Assembly (NCBI GenBank): GCA_947259725.1
Contig: CAMYNM010000004.1
Coordinates: forward strand, 124,001 to 188,000
DNA length: 64,000 nucleotides
Source: CALZIK01 sp945787635
GTDB lineage: Bacteria; Acidobacteriota; Thermoanaerobaculia; Multivoradales; JAHEKO01
Direction of reading: 5' to 3'
Numbering within the stretch: the first letter of the stretch is position 1; each line of letters starts with the position of its first letter. The translations under genes and the position numbers were made by a program. Below, in pieces: positions 9,582 to 18,305 of the stretch. Below the pieces are notes generated by a model. That model was not told where the DNA came from, did not search any database, and was given only the letters and a program-made list of their open reading frames with translations.

Positions 9582-9923
9582 ATGTCCTACGTGATTACCG
9601 AGAAGTGCCTGGGCGAGCGCTACGCCACCTGCGTGGAAGTCTGTCCGGTTGATTGCATCCACCCCGGCGACTACGAACACGGCGGTGACTACGGCAACGA
9701 GTTCATGGTCATCGACCCGGACGCCTGCATCGACTGCAGCCTGTGCAAGCCCGAATGCCCGATCGACGCCATCGTCGAAACCGAAGACGAAGACCCGGAA
9801 TGGGCCGAGATCAATCGCAAGCTCGCGCTCGACGACGGCTGGACGGAGCACGATCCGGTGGATCCGCGCGAGCGCAACGACCCGCCACACCGCCCGGACG
9901 TCAACGAGATCGTCAATCCGTAA
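9582..9923 (+). CDS. fdxA: 7Fe ferredoxin ([3Fe-4S][4Fe-4S], FdxA type)
   Basis: This is a 113-residue ferredoxin with a strong Shine-Dalgarno (GAAGGGAGA) before ATG 9582. The cysteine pattern fits Azotobacter ferredoxin I. Cys9, Cys17 and Cys59 would hold the [3Fe-4S] cluster; Cys21, Cys49, Cys52 and Cys55 the [4Fe-4S] cluster. Between the two cluster motifs there is an extra acidic loop of roughly ten residues (GDYEHGGDYGN) compared with the usual family spacing. The long acidic C-terminal tail is normal for this type. It is a small cytoplasmic one-electron carrier; its redox partner cannot be told from the neighbours. It appears to be transcribed alone, with a strong terminator 25 bp after the stop codon. 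Confidence 0.93.
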   Translation: MSYVITEKCLGERYATCVEVCPVDCIHPGDYEHGGDYGNEFMVIDPDACIDCSLCKPECPIDAIVETEDEDPEWAEINRKLALDDGWTEHDPVDPRERNDPPHRPDVNEIVNP

Positions 9924-9947
9924 CGACGCACGAATCTCGACTGAGCG

Positions 9948-9976
9948 AAGGCCGGCGGGCTCGCCGGCCTTTTTCT
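9948..9976 (+). terminator. Rho-independent terminator after fdxA
   Basis: AAGGCCGGCG (9948-9957), a GGCT loop, then CGCCGGCCTT (9962-9971) form a perfect 10-bp stem running into TTTCTT. Confidence 0.85.
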
Positions 9977-10047
9977 TGTCCTCGGTTCCAGCTTCACCCA
10001 GCCCCGTGCGCCAGATCCTGACCGAATCATCGGAGTCGACCTAGCAA

Positions 10048-10614
10048 ATGGCCTTCGGAACCCTCGAGATCCGCGGTTACGCCGTCGTTTCGTCCGACGG
10101 CAGGATCGCTGACCGCGAAGGCCGCTTTCCAGCCGATCTGCGCTTCGACGCCGACCAGGCGCTCTTCCAGCAGGCGCTCGACCAGGCCGACCTCACCGTC
10201 CTCGGCCGCCGCACCCACGAGGCCGCTCCCAACCTCCACAACCGCACGCGGCTGGTGCTGTCGCGCGGTGTCGAAGGTCTGGTCGAGGAGGATGCACACA
10301 CACTCTGGTTGAACCCCGAGGGGACCGACCTGGCGACGGTGCTCGGCTCGCTGGCGACCGATACCGGAACGATCGTCGTCGCCGGCGGCACCGCCGTGTA
10401 CGACCTGTTCGCGGCCACCCTCGGCTACGACGCCTTCTTCGTAAGTGTGGCGGAACGCGTCCGCCTTTCCGAGGGCGCCCCCATCTTCGCGGGCTGTAGG
10501 CGGCTTGCAGATGTCGAGCGTCGTCTCGAGGGCGCCGGGCTGGTTCTCCACAAACGGACGTGGCTCGACCGCACTGCCCGCTTGCGTCTGATCGAGTACG
10601 TTCGAGCCGGCTGA
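10048..10614 (+). CDS. RibD C-terminal / dihydrofolate-reductase-like protein
   Basis: This 188-residue protein has the DHFR-like fold features of the RibD_C family: N-terminal VVSSDGRIAD, DLTVLGRRTHEA near residue 50, and the nucleotide-binding GTIVVAGGTAVYDLF near residue 113-127. RibD_C proteins reduce pyrimidine or pterin-type substrates with NADPH. No riboflavin genes are nearby and the deaminase half of RibD is absent, so the substrate is unknown. It lies downstream of the ferredoxin terminator and is convergent with the CRTAC1-type gene at 10625. Confidence 0.8.
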   Translation: MAFGTLEIRGYAVVSSDGRIADREGRFPADLRFDADQALFQQALDQADLTVLGRRTHEAAPNLHNRTRLVLSRGVEGLVEEDAHTLWLNPEGTDLATVLGSLATDTGTIVVAGGTAVYDLFAATLGYDAFFVSVAERVRLSEGAPIFAGCRRLADVERRLEGAGLVLHKRTWLDRTARLRLIEYVRAG

Positions 10615-10624
10615 GCCCCCGCGC

Positions 10625-12466
10625 TCAGGGCTGGACGATCTCGAGCAACCGATCCACCCCTTCGACCGCCACCTCCTGCACGCTGCCGTCGGGCCAGATC
10701 ACCCGAAGCGCGTCGATCGCTGTGGCATCGCCCAGACCGAAGGTCGCCGGGCGCTCGGACTGGGACTGGTAGCTGCGTGACGGCATCACCTCGCGCCTCT
10801 GGGTGACGCCGGCGGCGGTGAGCTCCAGACGCGCACCGATCGCCTCCCGGTTCAGGGCCTTTCCGGTAAGCGCCACGCGCAGCCAATGATGTCCCCGGTC
10901 CTGGTCGTTTCTGAGCAGCAACGGACGACGGCCGGCCTGGGTCATGACCACGTCGAGATCGCCGTCGCCGTCAATATCGGCGTAAGCGCTCCCCCGGCCG
11001 ACGATCGGCTGCGCCAGGTCACCGACCGATTCGGGCGCCAGGAGCTGAAAGCCCGCCCGCCCAGACGAGCCGGCGTTCCAGAACAATTGGGCGGCCTGCT
11101 CGTAGGTCTGGCTCGGGTCGACGGCGTTGATCTCACTTTCAAGATGACCGTTGGTCTGGACAACATCGAGCCGACCGTCGAGGTCGGCGTCGAGAAACAG
11201 CAGGCCGAACGACAGCGCTAGTCGGCTGGGAGCGCCGATCCCTTCCCCGATCGCCTCGTCGGCGTAGAACGTCGGGTCTCCCTGCGAGAGGTAGAGCGAC
11301 GTCATCTCGTTGGCGAAGTTGCCGATGCCGAAAGCCAGCTCCCCGTCGTTGCGCAGATAGCCGGCATCAATGCCCATCGCGCCGGTTGCCTCTCCCTCCC
11401 GTCCATAGGCGACCCCCCAGAACTCACCCACCTCTTCGAAGGTCCCGTCGCCGAGGTTGTGGAACAAGAAATTGCGCACCGTGTCGTTGGCCACAAACAG
11501 ATCCAACAGCCCGTCGCTGTCGAGGTCGATCGGCAAAACGCCCAGCCCCTTGCCGACCGCCACACCCGAGGCCTCGTTGAGAACGCGCATGCCCGCCGCC
11601 TCGCTTGCGTCGGCAAAGGTCCCGTCGCCCCGATTGAGGTAGAACGTCGGCTGGGTGCCCTCGTAGTTCACCGGCGGCCCGTAGGCCTTTCCCACGCCGG
11701 TGAGCTGGTAGCCGACCTCTCGATCGATCTCGCGCGACCACTTGACGTAGTTCGAAACGTAGAGATCCAGGTCGCCGTCATTATCCGCATCGAAAAACGC
11801 GGCCGACGTGGACCAGGTAGCGGCGTCTCCAGCGACCCCGGCTCGCCGGGTCACGTCCACGAAACCCTTCTCGGTGTTGCGCAGCAGTCGGTTCTCGCCG
11901 ACCGCGGCCAGGAAGACATCCGTGCGGCCGTCACCGTCCACGTCACCCACCGCGATACCGGTGCCGTAGAGGGAGGCGTCGAGGCCGGTCTCTCGGGAGA
12001 CGTCGGTGAACCGGCCGGTGCCGTCATTCTCGTAGAGGCGGCTGTGCACGCCGAAGTTGTGCTTGCCACTGTGCGGCCAGTTGTTCGAGTTGACCAACAG
12101 GAGATCCTGATCTTGATCGTTGTCAAAATCGAAAAACGCCGCGCCCGACCCCATTGTCTCCGGCAGAAGTTTCTCTCCCTCGGCGCCGTTGGTGTGCACG
12201 AAGTCGATTCCGGCCTCGAGAGTCACATCGGTGAACGGAATCCTGGGCGCCTCGGAGTCCACTACGACCGTCTCCGGAGCCTCTTGCTCGATCTCGACCT
12301 GCGGCTCCTCTTCGGCCGGCCGGCGCTGCCAGGAGACGCCGATCGCGACCAGAGCGCCGATCGCGGCGAAAGCCAGCACCGAGCGCTTGAACCAGACGCC
12401 GATGACCGCATCGTCGGCGTCGGTCAATTCAAGGTCTTGCTCGTTGTTGGTTTCGTCGTCACGCAT
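10625..12466 (-). CDS. CRTAC1-type FG-GAP/VCBS protein with ASPIC/UnbV domain, membrane anchored
   Basis: The protein has 613 residues with a GAGG Shine-Dalgarno 8 bp before ATG 12466. A charged cytoplasmic N-terminus is followed by one TM helix (about residues 29-45) and an acidic spacer. The large extracytoplasmic domain begins FTDVTLEAGIDFVHTNG, the usual CRTAC1 opening. It contains repeated calcium-binding FG-GAP loops (DFDNDQDQDLL, DVDGDGRTDVF, DADNDGDLDLY, DLDSDGLLDLF, DADLDGRLDVV, DIDGDGDLDVV). The last 90 residues are an ASPIC/UnbV domain (LRVALTGKALNREAIGARLEL). It lies 53 bp downstream of the pentaheme cytochrome gene on the same strand, probably in one transcript. Unlike its paralogues at 49-63 kb it uses an anchor, not a cleavable signal. 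The function of the family in bacteria is unknown; beta-propeller binding is presumed. Confidence 0.88.
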   Translation of the reverse strand: MRDDETNNEQDLELTDADDAVIGVWFKRSVLAFAAIGALVAIGVSWQRRPAEEEPQVEIEQEAPETVVVDSEAPRIPFTDVTLEAGIDFVHTNGAEGEKLLPETMGSGAAFFDFDNDQDQDLLLVNSNNWPHSGKHNFGVHSRLYENDGTGRFTDVSRETGLDASLYGTGIAVGDVDGDGRTDVFLAAVGENRLLRNTEKGFVDVTRRAGVAGDAATWSTSAAFFDADNDGDLDLYVSNYVKWSREIDREVGYQLTGVGKAYGPPVNYEGTQPTFYLNRGDGTFADASEAAGMRVLNEASGVAVGKGLGVLPIDLDSDGLLDLFVANDTVRNFLFHNLGDGTFEEVGEFWGVAYGREGEATGAMGIDAGYLRNDGELAFGIGNFANEMTSLYLSQGDPTFYADEAIGEGIGAPSRLALSFGLLFLDADLDGRLDVVQTNGHLESEINAVDPSQTYEQAAQLFWNAGSSGRAGFQLLAPESVGDLAQPIVGRGSAYADIDGDGDLDVVMTQAGRRPLLLRNDQDRGHHWLRVALTGKALNREAIGARLELTAAGVTQRREVMPSRSYQSQSERPATFGLGDATAIDALRVIWPDGSVQEVAVEGVDRLLEIVQP

Positions 12467-12519
12467 GCGATGGGCCTCGGCCGCCGCCCAAGGCGGCGTC
12501 GCAGTCTAGCCTGCGGAGT

Positions 12520-15321
12520 TCACGAGCCGCCCAGCTCGTAGGCTCCGGGGCGCTGAAGATCATAAATGGCGATCGCCTCGGCGGCATGATCGGCGGCCGG
12601 GTTCGCGGCTCGATGCTTGGCGATCGCCCGGCCACGCGCGTTGTCGTCGGGCTTGTACTTGCGATAGAGCTCGAAGTGATGAGCCGCCTCTTCACGCCGG
12701 CCGAGCTGCTTGTAGATGAGGTCCAGGTTGAAGTGAGCGGTGACGTTCTCCGGATCCAGGTCTAGTACATCCAAAAACTCACTGCGAGCCTGCTCGAGCA
12801 GGGCCTCTCGCTCGCCACCCTCGCGCCGGCGCTCGAGCTTCGCGCGCTCGAACAGGGTCTGGCCGAGCTCATTGAGTAGCCGGTAGTCCTGGCCGAAGTC
12901 GAACTCGCGGCGCCGCGTCTCGGCGTCGTCGAGCATCAGGATCGACTGGAAGTTGGCGATTGCCTCGTCGAGAAAGCCGTTTTGCTTGTTGACCAAGCCG
13001 GTGAACCACGCCACCGACCAGGCCGGCGCCGGAGGATCGAACTCGGCCGCGCGGCGCAGAGCCTCGATCGCCTGGTCGCCGACCGTGCCCTGGGCCAGGT
13101 AGACGCGAGCCAGGTTGAGCGGGCCATCCGGCCGGCCGAGCTCCTCCACGCGCCGAAAGGCCTCCTCGGCCTGGCGCAGCTCACCCTTGGTCTTGCCGCC
13201 CTTGCGCAGTAGCCCGATGCCGTAGTCGTTCCAGCGCTGCCATTCCGGTATCGGCGAGGGCTCGTTGACCGGGGTGGAAGCGCCCGAAGCGGTCCGGCTC
13301 CCGACCGGGAACGTCAACGAGTCGGACGCCAAGGTCATGACCGGCAGCTCGTTGACGTAGTCATCGCCATAGACGTGCTGCATGTAGGTCGTGTCGAACT
13401 TTCGAAAACGCAGCTCGACGTCTACGGTCAGCGTACCCGATGCCTCGCGCGGCACGTCGAGCCGGTAGTGCACCACCTCACCTGCGCCTGGCGGGATCAT
13501 GTGGTCGTAGAGCGGCACGAAGATGTCCTGCGCGTTTCTCCGGTCGATGCGATTGCCGTCGCGGTCGAGAACATAGGAGTTGACGAAGTGCGACCATGGA
13601 TCGACGCCTCCGTCTGCGCGCAGGCCGCCGCTTCGGCCCACCACCCGGTCGCCCGCGGTCGCGGTCAGATCCACCCAGACCTCGTTTGAATCGGAGGTGC
13701 CCTGGGTGAAGTGATGCCCCATCTTGACCGTGCGGATCACAACCTCCAGGAGATAGCTCTTGCCCGGCTCGAGGATCGGCACCTCCGGACGCAACGGCGC
13801 GGTGAGCTCGCCCTCGATCGATCCGCCCTCTCTGATCCCGAAGATATCGAGACGCATGACGCCCTCGTTGAACCGGCGGTGAGCCTCGATCGATTCGGCG
13901 GGAAGATCCAGCAGAAAGGGCACCGCGGTGTTGGCGCTCGGGAACTGATGATCGTGGACCTTGAGCTCTCCGGTGCCGTCGAAGTCTCGCGCACCGAACT
14001 GATCCGAGGGTTCCAGTTGCATATGGCAGTTGCTGCAGTTGTGCTCGGCCTTCTCCGGATAGTAGAAGCTCGAGACCCCGTGTCCCGACACCCCGCTCAA
14101 GTGGTAGGAGTCATAGTGGTTTTGCCCTCGCAGCCACTTGTACTTGTTGAGCTCCTCGGGAAGGTGGACCTTGTGGCAGGACCCGCAAAACTCCGGAGAC
14201 TTGTGCAACGGCTTCAGAAAGGTCCGCTTGTGGAACTCGGGTTTGGCCTTGACCAGCTGCTCGTTGATCCAGCGCAGCGCCCGGCTCTCTGAAAACGCGA
14301 ATGGATAGTGCTGAGGCTGCTCGATGGTGTAGTCGGCGTTGCCCCGCACGCTGTTGATGTTGGTGATCGCGTGGCACCCGGTGCAGGTGATGCCCTCATC
14401 GGCGGTGGGATCGTTGACGTCGTCGTAGTTCGGATCGTCGAACTTGCCGCTGAAGAAGGGCACCACATCGTGGCAGCCCGCGCAGAATCGCGCCGCCTGC
14501 ACGTCGCCGTCCCGCTCGAAGGCGACCTGCCGCGTTTCGCGTACCGAGAACAGGTAGGCCGGATTGTTGAACGAGCTCAGCCGGTGCGCGCTGACCGACC
14601 AGGACGCGTGGGTGTCCTCGTGGCAGGTCTCGCAGTACCGGTCGTTCATCAGCACTCGTTCCGGGATGAAATCGCCGGTCGCCGTGCGCGCCAGCGACGG
14701 GAAGAAATACTGCTCTCCCGAGGCCGGTCCCTCGACGTTCCAACGGCGAGGATCCTGAGCCTGGAGAATCAGCAGGACCACGGAGACCAGCGCGGCCACA
14801 CCCGCCCACTTGAGCCCCACCTGCCATTTGATCCGGGGGCCCGCCAGGCGGTGCAGCACAAACAGCCAGGCCGCCACCAGAGGAGTCAGCACGTGAATCC
14901 AGAAGGCCACCGACCGGACCGCCGGGTCCTTGATCACGATCAGACCCTCGAGCCGGGTCAAGACGACGCCCGAAACCAGGAGCGCCAGGGCCACGGCGAG
15001 GAGCCCGTACCCCACCCACACCGCGCGACGATTGGGTCGGTTATGGGCATTGCGCGTATGCACCACCACAAACACCACGAACGGCAGCAGAAGGATCGCC
15101 CCAAGCACCAGGTGCCCGAGAAACATGAGCATGTAGAACCAGTTCTGGTAGATCTCTCCCCGCGACCACTCGAGCACTCTGACGCCGACGAGGTAGACGG
15201 AGTTGACCGCCAGCAGTGCGAACAGCCCGAAAACCAGCGCCAGGACCCGCCGCAGCTTGGGACCGACGGCCCGTCGTTGCTTGCCTCGAGTGCGGAGTTT
15301 CGGTCTGCCGGTCGTTCTCAT
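12520..15321 (-). CDS. Polytopic membrane pentaheme cytochrome c with C-terminal TPR
   Basis: The start is ATG 15321; a GTG directly before it at 15324 is also possible. About 933 residues. Five hydrophobic helices occupy the first 190 residues, as in a membrane cytochrome or quinol-interacting module. Five CXXCH haem motifs follow at Cys230 (CETCH), 280 (CAGCH), 313 (CTGCH), 379 (CGSCH) and 429 (CSNCH). A beta-rich region (about 450-690) and a TPR-like helical domain (about 700-910) complete it. The spacing resembles the cytochrome c554/NrfB-like multihaem fold. Predicted role: electron transfer across or at the outer face of the cytoplasmic membrane, with the TPR tail docking a partner. The CRTAC1-type gene follows 53 bp downstream, so the two are likely co-expressed. 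Electron donor and acceptor are not evident. Confidence 0.85.
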   Translation of the reverse strand: MRTTGRPKLRTRGKQRRAVGPKLRRVLALVFGLFALLAVNSVYLVGVRVLEWSRGEIYQNWFYMLMFLGHLVLGAILLLPFVVFVVVHTRNAHNRPNRRAVWVGYGLLAVALALLVSGVVLTRLEGLIVIKDPAVRSVAFWIHVLTPLVAAWLFVLHRLAGPRIKWQVGLKWAGVAALVSVVLLILQAQDPRRWNVEGPASGEQYFFPSLARTATGDFIPERVLMNDRYCETCHEDTHASWSVSAHRLSSFNNPAYLFSVRETRQVAFERDGDVQAARFCAGCHDVVPFFSGKFDDPNYDDVNDPTADEGITCTGCHAITNINSVRGNADYTIEQPQHYPFAFSESRALRWINEQLVKAKPEFHKRTFLKPLHKSPEFCGSCHKVHLPEELNKYKWLRGQNHYDSYHLSGVSGHGVSSFYYPEKAEHNCSNCHMQLEPSDQFGARDFDGTGELKVHDHQFPSANTAVPFLLDLPAESIEAHRRFNEGVMRLDIFGIREGGSIEGELTAPLRPEVPILEPGKSYLLEVVIRTVKMGHHFTQGTSDSNEVWVDLTATAGDRVVGRSGGLRADGGVDPWSHFVNSYVLDRDGNRIDRRNAQDIFVPLYDHMIPPGAGEVVHYRLDVPREASGTLTVDVELRFRKFDTTYMQHVYGDDYVNELPVMTLASDSLTFPVGSRTASGASTPVNEPSPIPEWQRWNDYGIGLLRKGGKTKGELRQAEEAFRRVEELGRPDGPLNLARVYLAQGTVGDQAIEALRRAAEFDPPAPAWSVAWFTGLVNKQNGFLDEAIANFQSILMLDDAETRRREFDFGQDYRLLNELGQTLFERAKLERRREGGEREALLEQARSEFLDVLDLDPENVTAHFNLDLIYKQLGRREEAAHHFELYRKYKPDDNARGRAIAKHRAANPAADHAAEAIAIYDLQRPGAYELGGS

Positions 15322-15523
15322 CACTTCTGCTCGAAATCACCCAGCCGATCGGAAGATCTTAGACGCTCTCCGCTTCCGAATCCAACGATCGGCACCCGGA
15401 CTGTCCAAACATTACGAATGGACGCTTTCCCTTTTGTTTGTGGTAGGTTGCACAATCTCAGCCGCCCAGACAGGAGATACTGGCGCGGCGGCGCTAGGAT
15501 AGGCCGCCAGGAAACTTCGGGCC
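15322..15523. promoter_or_regulatory. Divergent intergenic region
   Basis: About 200 bp between the cytochrome gene (minus) and the DUF5715/LysM gene (plus). It includes a noticeably AT-richer stretch at 15405-15460. Promoters for both directions are expected, but I cannot place them with confidence. Confidence 0.35.
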
Positions 15524-16267
15524 ATGAGGAGTCGAAATACCAGAATGGGTCAGTCGGCGATCGTCGCTTCGGTAGTGAGCCTGTGTCTGCTGTCGACACC
15601 GACGCTGGCCGAGAGCCTTCGGGGCACCACCCGGTCGCTCGATCGGCAAAACGTCCAGGCCCGCAATCACGACTTCACCTTCCTGCGCACCAAGAGCCAG
15701 GTCCAGCGCTTCGTCAGCAACGGCTGGCTGGTGCCCGTGCGCCCCAACCACGTCTACACACTGAAGGGTGTTTCCTTTCCGTACTCGCGGCCCGAAGTGA
15801 GGCTCTTTATCGAGCGTCTCGGGGAGCAGTATTCCGCGGCCTGCGGCGAGGAGCTGGTCGTGACCAGCCTGACCCGGCCGCGCAACTACCAGCCCAGAAA
15901 CGCCTCGCCCCGCTCGGTGCATCCGACCGGCATGGCACTCGACCTGCGCCGGCCGTCCGATCGGCGCTGCCGCAGTTGGCTCGAGAGCGTCTTGCTTTCC
16001 CTCGAAAAGCAGGGCGTGCTGGAAGCGACCTACGAACGGCGACCGCCTCACTACCACGTAGCCGTGTTTCCCGAGCCGTACAAGCACTACGTCGAGCGGG
16101 TGAGGTCTGGCGACCCGACCACCCGCTACCTGGTCGATCGCGGCGATAACCTCTGGCGCATCGCCAGCAAGCACAATACGACCGTCGCCGAGGTCATGCG
16201 CCTGAACGGCCTCCGGTCGGCCCAGATCTATCCCGGTCAGATTCTGTCGCTGCCCTCGGCGCGATAG
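15524..16267 (+). CDS. DUF5715-type M15-like peptidase with C-terminal LysM
   Basis: This 247-residue protein starts at ATG 15524 (a second ATG at 15545 has GAGGAG upstream) with a Sec signal ending TPTLAES. The central domain carries SVHPTGMALDLR (HxxGxxxD) and PPHYHVAVF (HxH), the zinc-ligand pattern of D-Ala-D-Ala carboxypeptidase-like M15 enzymes; this fits DUF5715. The last 45 residues are a LysM repeat (YLVDRGDNLWRIASKH...IYPGQILSLP) that binds peptidoglycan glycan. Likely a periplasmic murein-trimming enzyme targeted to the wall. The M20 peptidase and the other genes downstream point the same way and may share regulation, but 164 bp separate it from the next gene. Confidence 0.82.
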   Translation: MRSRNTRMGQSAIVASVVSLCLLSTPTLAESLRGTTRSLDRQNVQARNHDFTFLRTKSQVQRFVSNGWLVPVRPNHVYTLKGVSFPYSRPEVRLFIERLGEQYSAACGEELVVTSLTRPRNYQPRNASPRSVHPTGMALDLRRPSDRRCRSWLESVLLSLEKQGVLEATYERRPPHYHVAVFPEPYKHYVERVRSGDPTTRYLVDRGDNLWRIASKHNTTVAEVMRLNGLRSAQIYPGQILSLPSAR

Positions 16268-16431
16268 CCTCCGGGCCTCAGCAACGCCTCGACCGCGCCC
16301 TCACAGCGACGCGGCGGTCCGGCGCGACGATGCCTTCGAGCCCGGTGCCGCCCAGTGCGCCGTCGCGGGTTTGGTACACTTAGCTTTGCTGCGGGACGAC
16401 AACAAAAGCCCACCGCAATTGCGAGGTAGTT

Positions 16432-16695
16432 ATGGCAAATCAAGCATCCATGGTCCGCCGACAGCGTGAGCGGGCCCGCCAGCAGAAGCGGCGAGAAAAG
16501 CACGCGAGAAAAACCGAGCGCCGCGAGGCCAAAAAGGTCGCCGATACCGTCGAGGTTCCCGCAAACGACCCCATGAACGATCCCACGATCGACTGGGGAT
16601 CGGCGGTTCGCGAGACCGAAGTCGTTCTCAATGAGAACTTCGAGGTCGTCGAGGACGAGCCGGAAGCCGAAGAGGAAGAGTCCGAGGACGATTGA
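16432..16695 (+). CDS. Small charged protein of unknown function
   Basis: An 87-residue protein with GAGG 5 bp before ATG 16432. The first 35 residues are extremely basic (MVRRQRERARQQKRREKHARK), the last 30 extremely acidic (EAEEEESEDD), and no hydrophobic segment is present. This dipolar make-up suggests a disordered nucleic-acid- or ribosome-associated protein, but no family is recognised. Its TGA stop overlaps the TTG start of the M20 peptidase gene, so the two are probably translated together. Confidence 0.65.
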   Translation: MANQASMVRRQRERARQQKRREKHARKTERREAKKVADTVEVPANDPMNDPTIDWGSAVRETEVVLNENFEVVEDEPEAEEEESEDD

Positions 16696-18284
16696 GGCGG
16701 GAGCGTTTCCTTCCAGGGACGCCGGCGGCGCGGCTCGCGCTCGCCACGGCTGTCTGCTTTGGGTTCGTCGCAGGGGCCTCCTCCGCCGGCGCGCAACCCA
16801 CTGAAACAGCGGGCACAGCCGATCCAGTCGACCGGATCGATTTGGTTCGGGCCTTCCGGCAGGAGAACGCGCCAGCGATTCTCCGGGAGTTTCGCGAGCT
16901 TCTGGCGATTCCCAACGTCGCCTCCGACAGCGCCAACATCCGGCGTAACGCGGATTGGATCGCCTCGGCTCTTCGCCGGCGCGGTGTCCTAACCGAAGTC
17001 TGGACATTGGGCGGCGCGCCGCCTGTGGTCTACGGCCGGCTCGGATCGGAGGACGCCCAGCGGACTCTCGGGATCTACGTCCACTACGATGGCCAGCCGG
17101 TGGACCGCGAGAGCTGGAGCTCGCCTCCCTGGGAGCCGGCGCTGCTGACCACCTCCCTGGAGAACGGTGGAACGCGGATAGCCTGGCCCGTCCGGGGCGA
17201 AAACCCGGATCCGGAGTCCCGGATCTACGCGCGCTCCGCGGGCGACGATAAGGCGCCGATCGCGGCGGTGCTGGCAGCCCTCGATGCGCTCCGCGATGCG
17301 GGTCTGACCCCGACCTCCAACCTGGTGTTTCTTCTGGAGGGCGAGGAGGAGGCCGGTTCGGACCACCTCGGCGACTACCTGCGCGATCACCGAGACGAGC
17401 TTCAGGTCGATCTCTGGCTGATCGCCGACGGACCGGTACATCAGAGTCGCCGGCCCCAACTGGTCTTCGGCGTGCGTGGCTATTCGGGCTTCGATATCAC
17501 CGTCTACGGAGCGACCCGGTATCTTCACAGCGGCCACTACGGCAATTGGGCCCCCAATCCCGCTCTGCTCCTCTCCTCTCTCCTGGCGGGGATGAAGGAC
17601 GCATCGGGCGCGGTGACGATCGCCGACTTCTACGCCGACACCGCTCCGATCAGCGACGAGGATCGGGCCGCGATCGCCGAGCTGCCCGACTACGACTCGG
17701 TGCTGCGCCGCGAGCTCGGCCTTCACTCGACCGAAGCGGACAATCGTCCGCTGGCCGAGACAATCCTGCTGCCCTCGCTCAATGTTCGCGGTCTGGCGAG
17801 CGCCGCCGTCGGCGCTGCGGCCCGCAACATCATCCCCACCGAAGCCACCGCCTCGGTCGACATCCGCCTCGCCAAGGGCGACGACCCCGAGGTGATGCTC
17901 GACCGGGTCGAAGCCCACATCCGCACGCAGGGCTTCACCATCGTTCGCGACGAACCCGACCTCGAAACGAGATTGGCGCATCCTCGCATCGCCAAGGTCA
18001 TCCGCCGAAGCGGCTATCCCGCCGTTCGCACCGAGCTCGACCACCCAGCGGTCGCGTCCGTGAAAGAAGCAGCCCGGCGGGCGGCCGGCGAGGCGCCGTT
18101 GATGGTCCCGACGCTCGGAGGGTCCTTGCCGCTCTACCTCTTCGTGGATGTCCTCGAAGCTCCGGTCGTGATCACACCGATCGCCAATCACGACGACAAT
18201 CAACACGCGCCAGACGAGAACCTCCGGCTGGCCAACCTCTGGTACGGCGTCGACCTGATGGGCGCTCTCCTGACCATGCCCTAG
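16692..18284 (+). CDS. Secreted M20 family metallopeptidase
   Basis: A 530-residue protein starting at TTG 16692, overlapping the previous stop by TTGA, with GAGGA just upstream. A signal peptide ends ASSAGAQ. All M20 landmarks are seen: metal ligand and support in YVHYDGQP (His131, Asp133), bridging Asp185 in SAGDDKAP, catalytic glutamates in LLEGEEEAGS (about residues 216-220), and the late His in NHDDNQHAPDENLRL. The dimerisation (lid) domain lies between about 245 and 370. It resembles dipeptidase/ArgE-DapE type enzymes of the periplasm and would release amino acids from short peptides. Next on the same strand, 21 bp away, is the phosphodiesterase lipoprotein. Confidence 0.9.
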   Translation: MRRERFLPGTPAARLALATAVCFGFVAGASSAGAQPTETAGTADPVDRIDLVRAFRQENAPAILREFRELLAIPNVASDSANIRRNADWIASALRRRGVLTEVWTLGGAPPVVYGRLGSEDAQRTLGIYVHYDGQPVDRESWSSPPWEPALLTTSLENGGTRIAWPVRGENPDPESRIYARSAGDDKAPIAAVLAALDALRDAGLTPTSNLVFLLEGEEEAGSDHLGDYLRDHRDELQVDLWLIADGPVHQSRRPQLVFGVRGYSGFDITVYGATRYLHSGHYGNWAPNPALLLSSLLAGMKDASGAVTIADFYADTAPISDEDRAAIAELPDYDSVLRRELGLHSTEADNRPLAETILLPSLNVRGLASAAVGAAARNIIPTEATASVDIRLAKGDDPEVMLDRVEAHIRTQGFTIVRDEPDLETRLAHPRIAKVIRRSGYPAVRTELDHPAVASVKEAARRAAGEAPLMVPTLGGSLPLYLFVDVLEAPVVITPIANHDDNQHAPDENLRLANLWYGVDLMGALLTMP

Positions 18285-18305
18285 CCGCCCGACTGGGGTC
18301 TCCGA

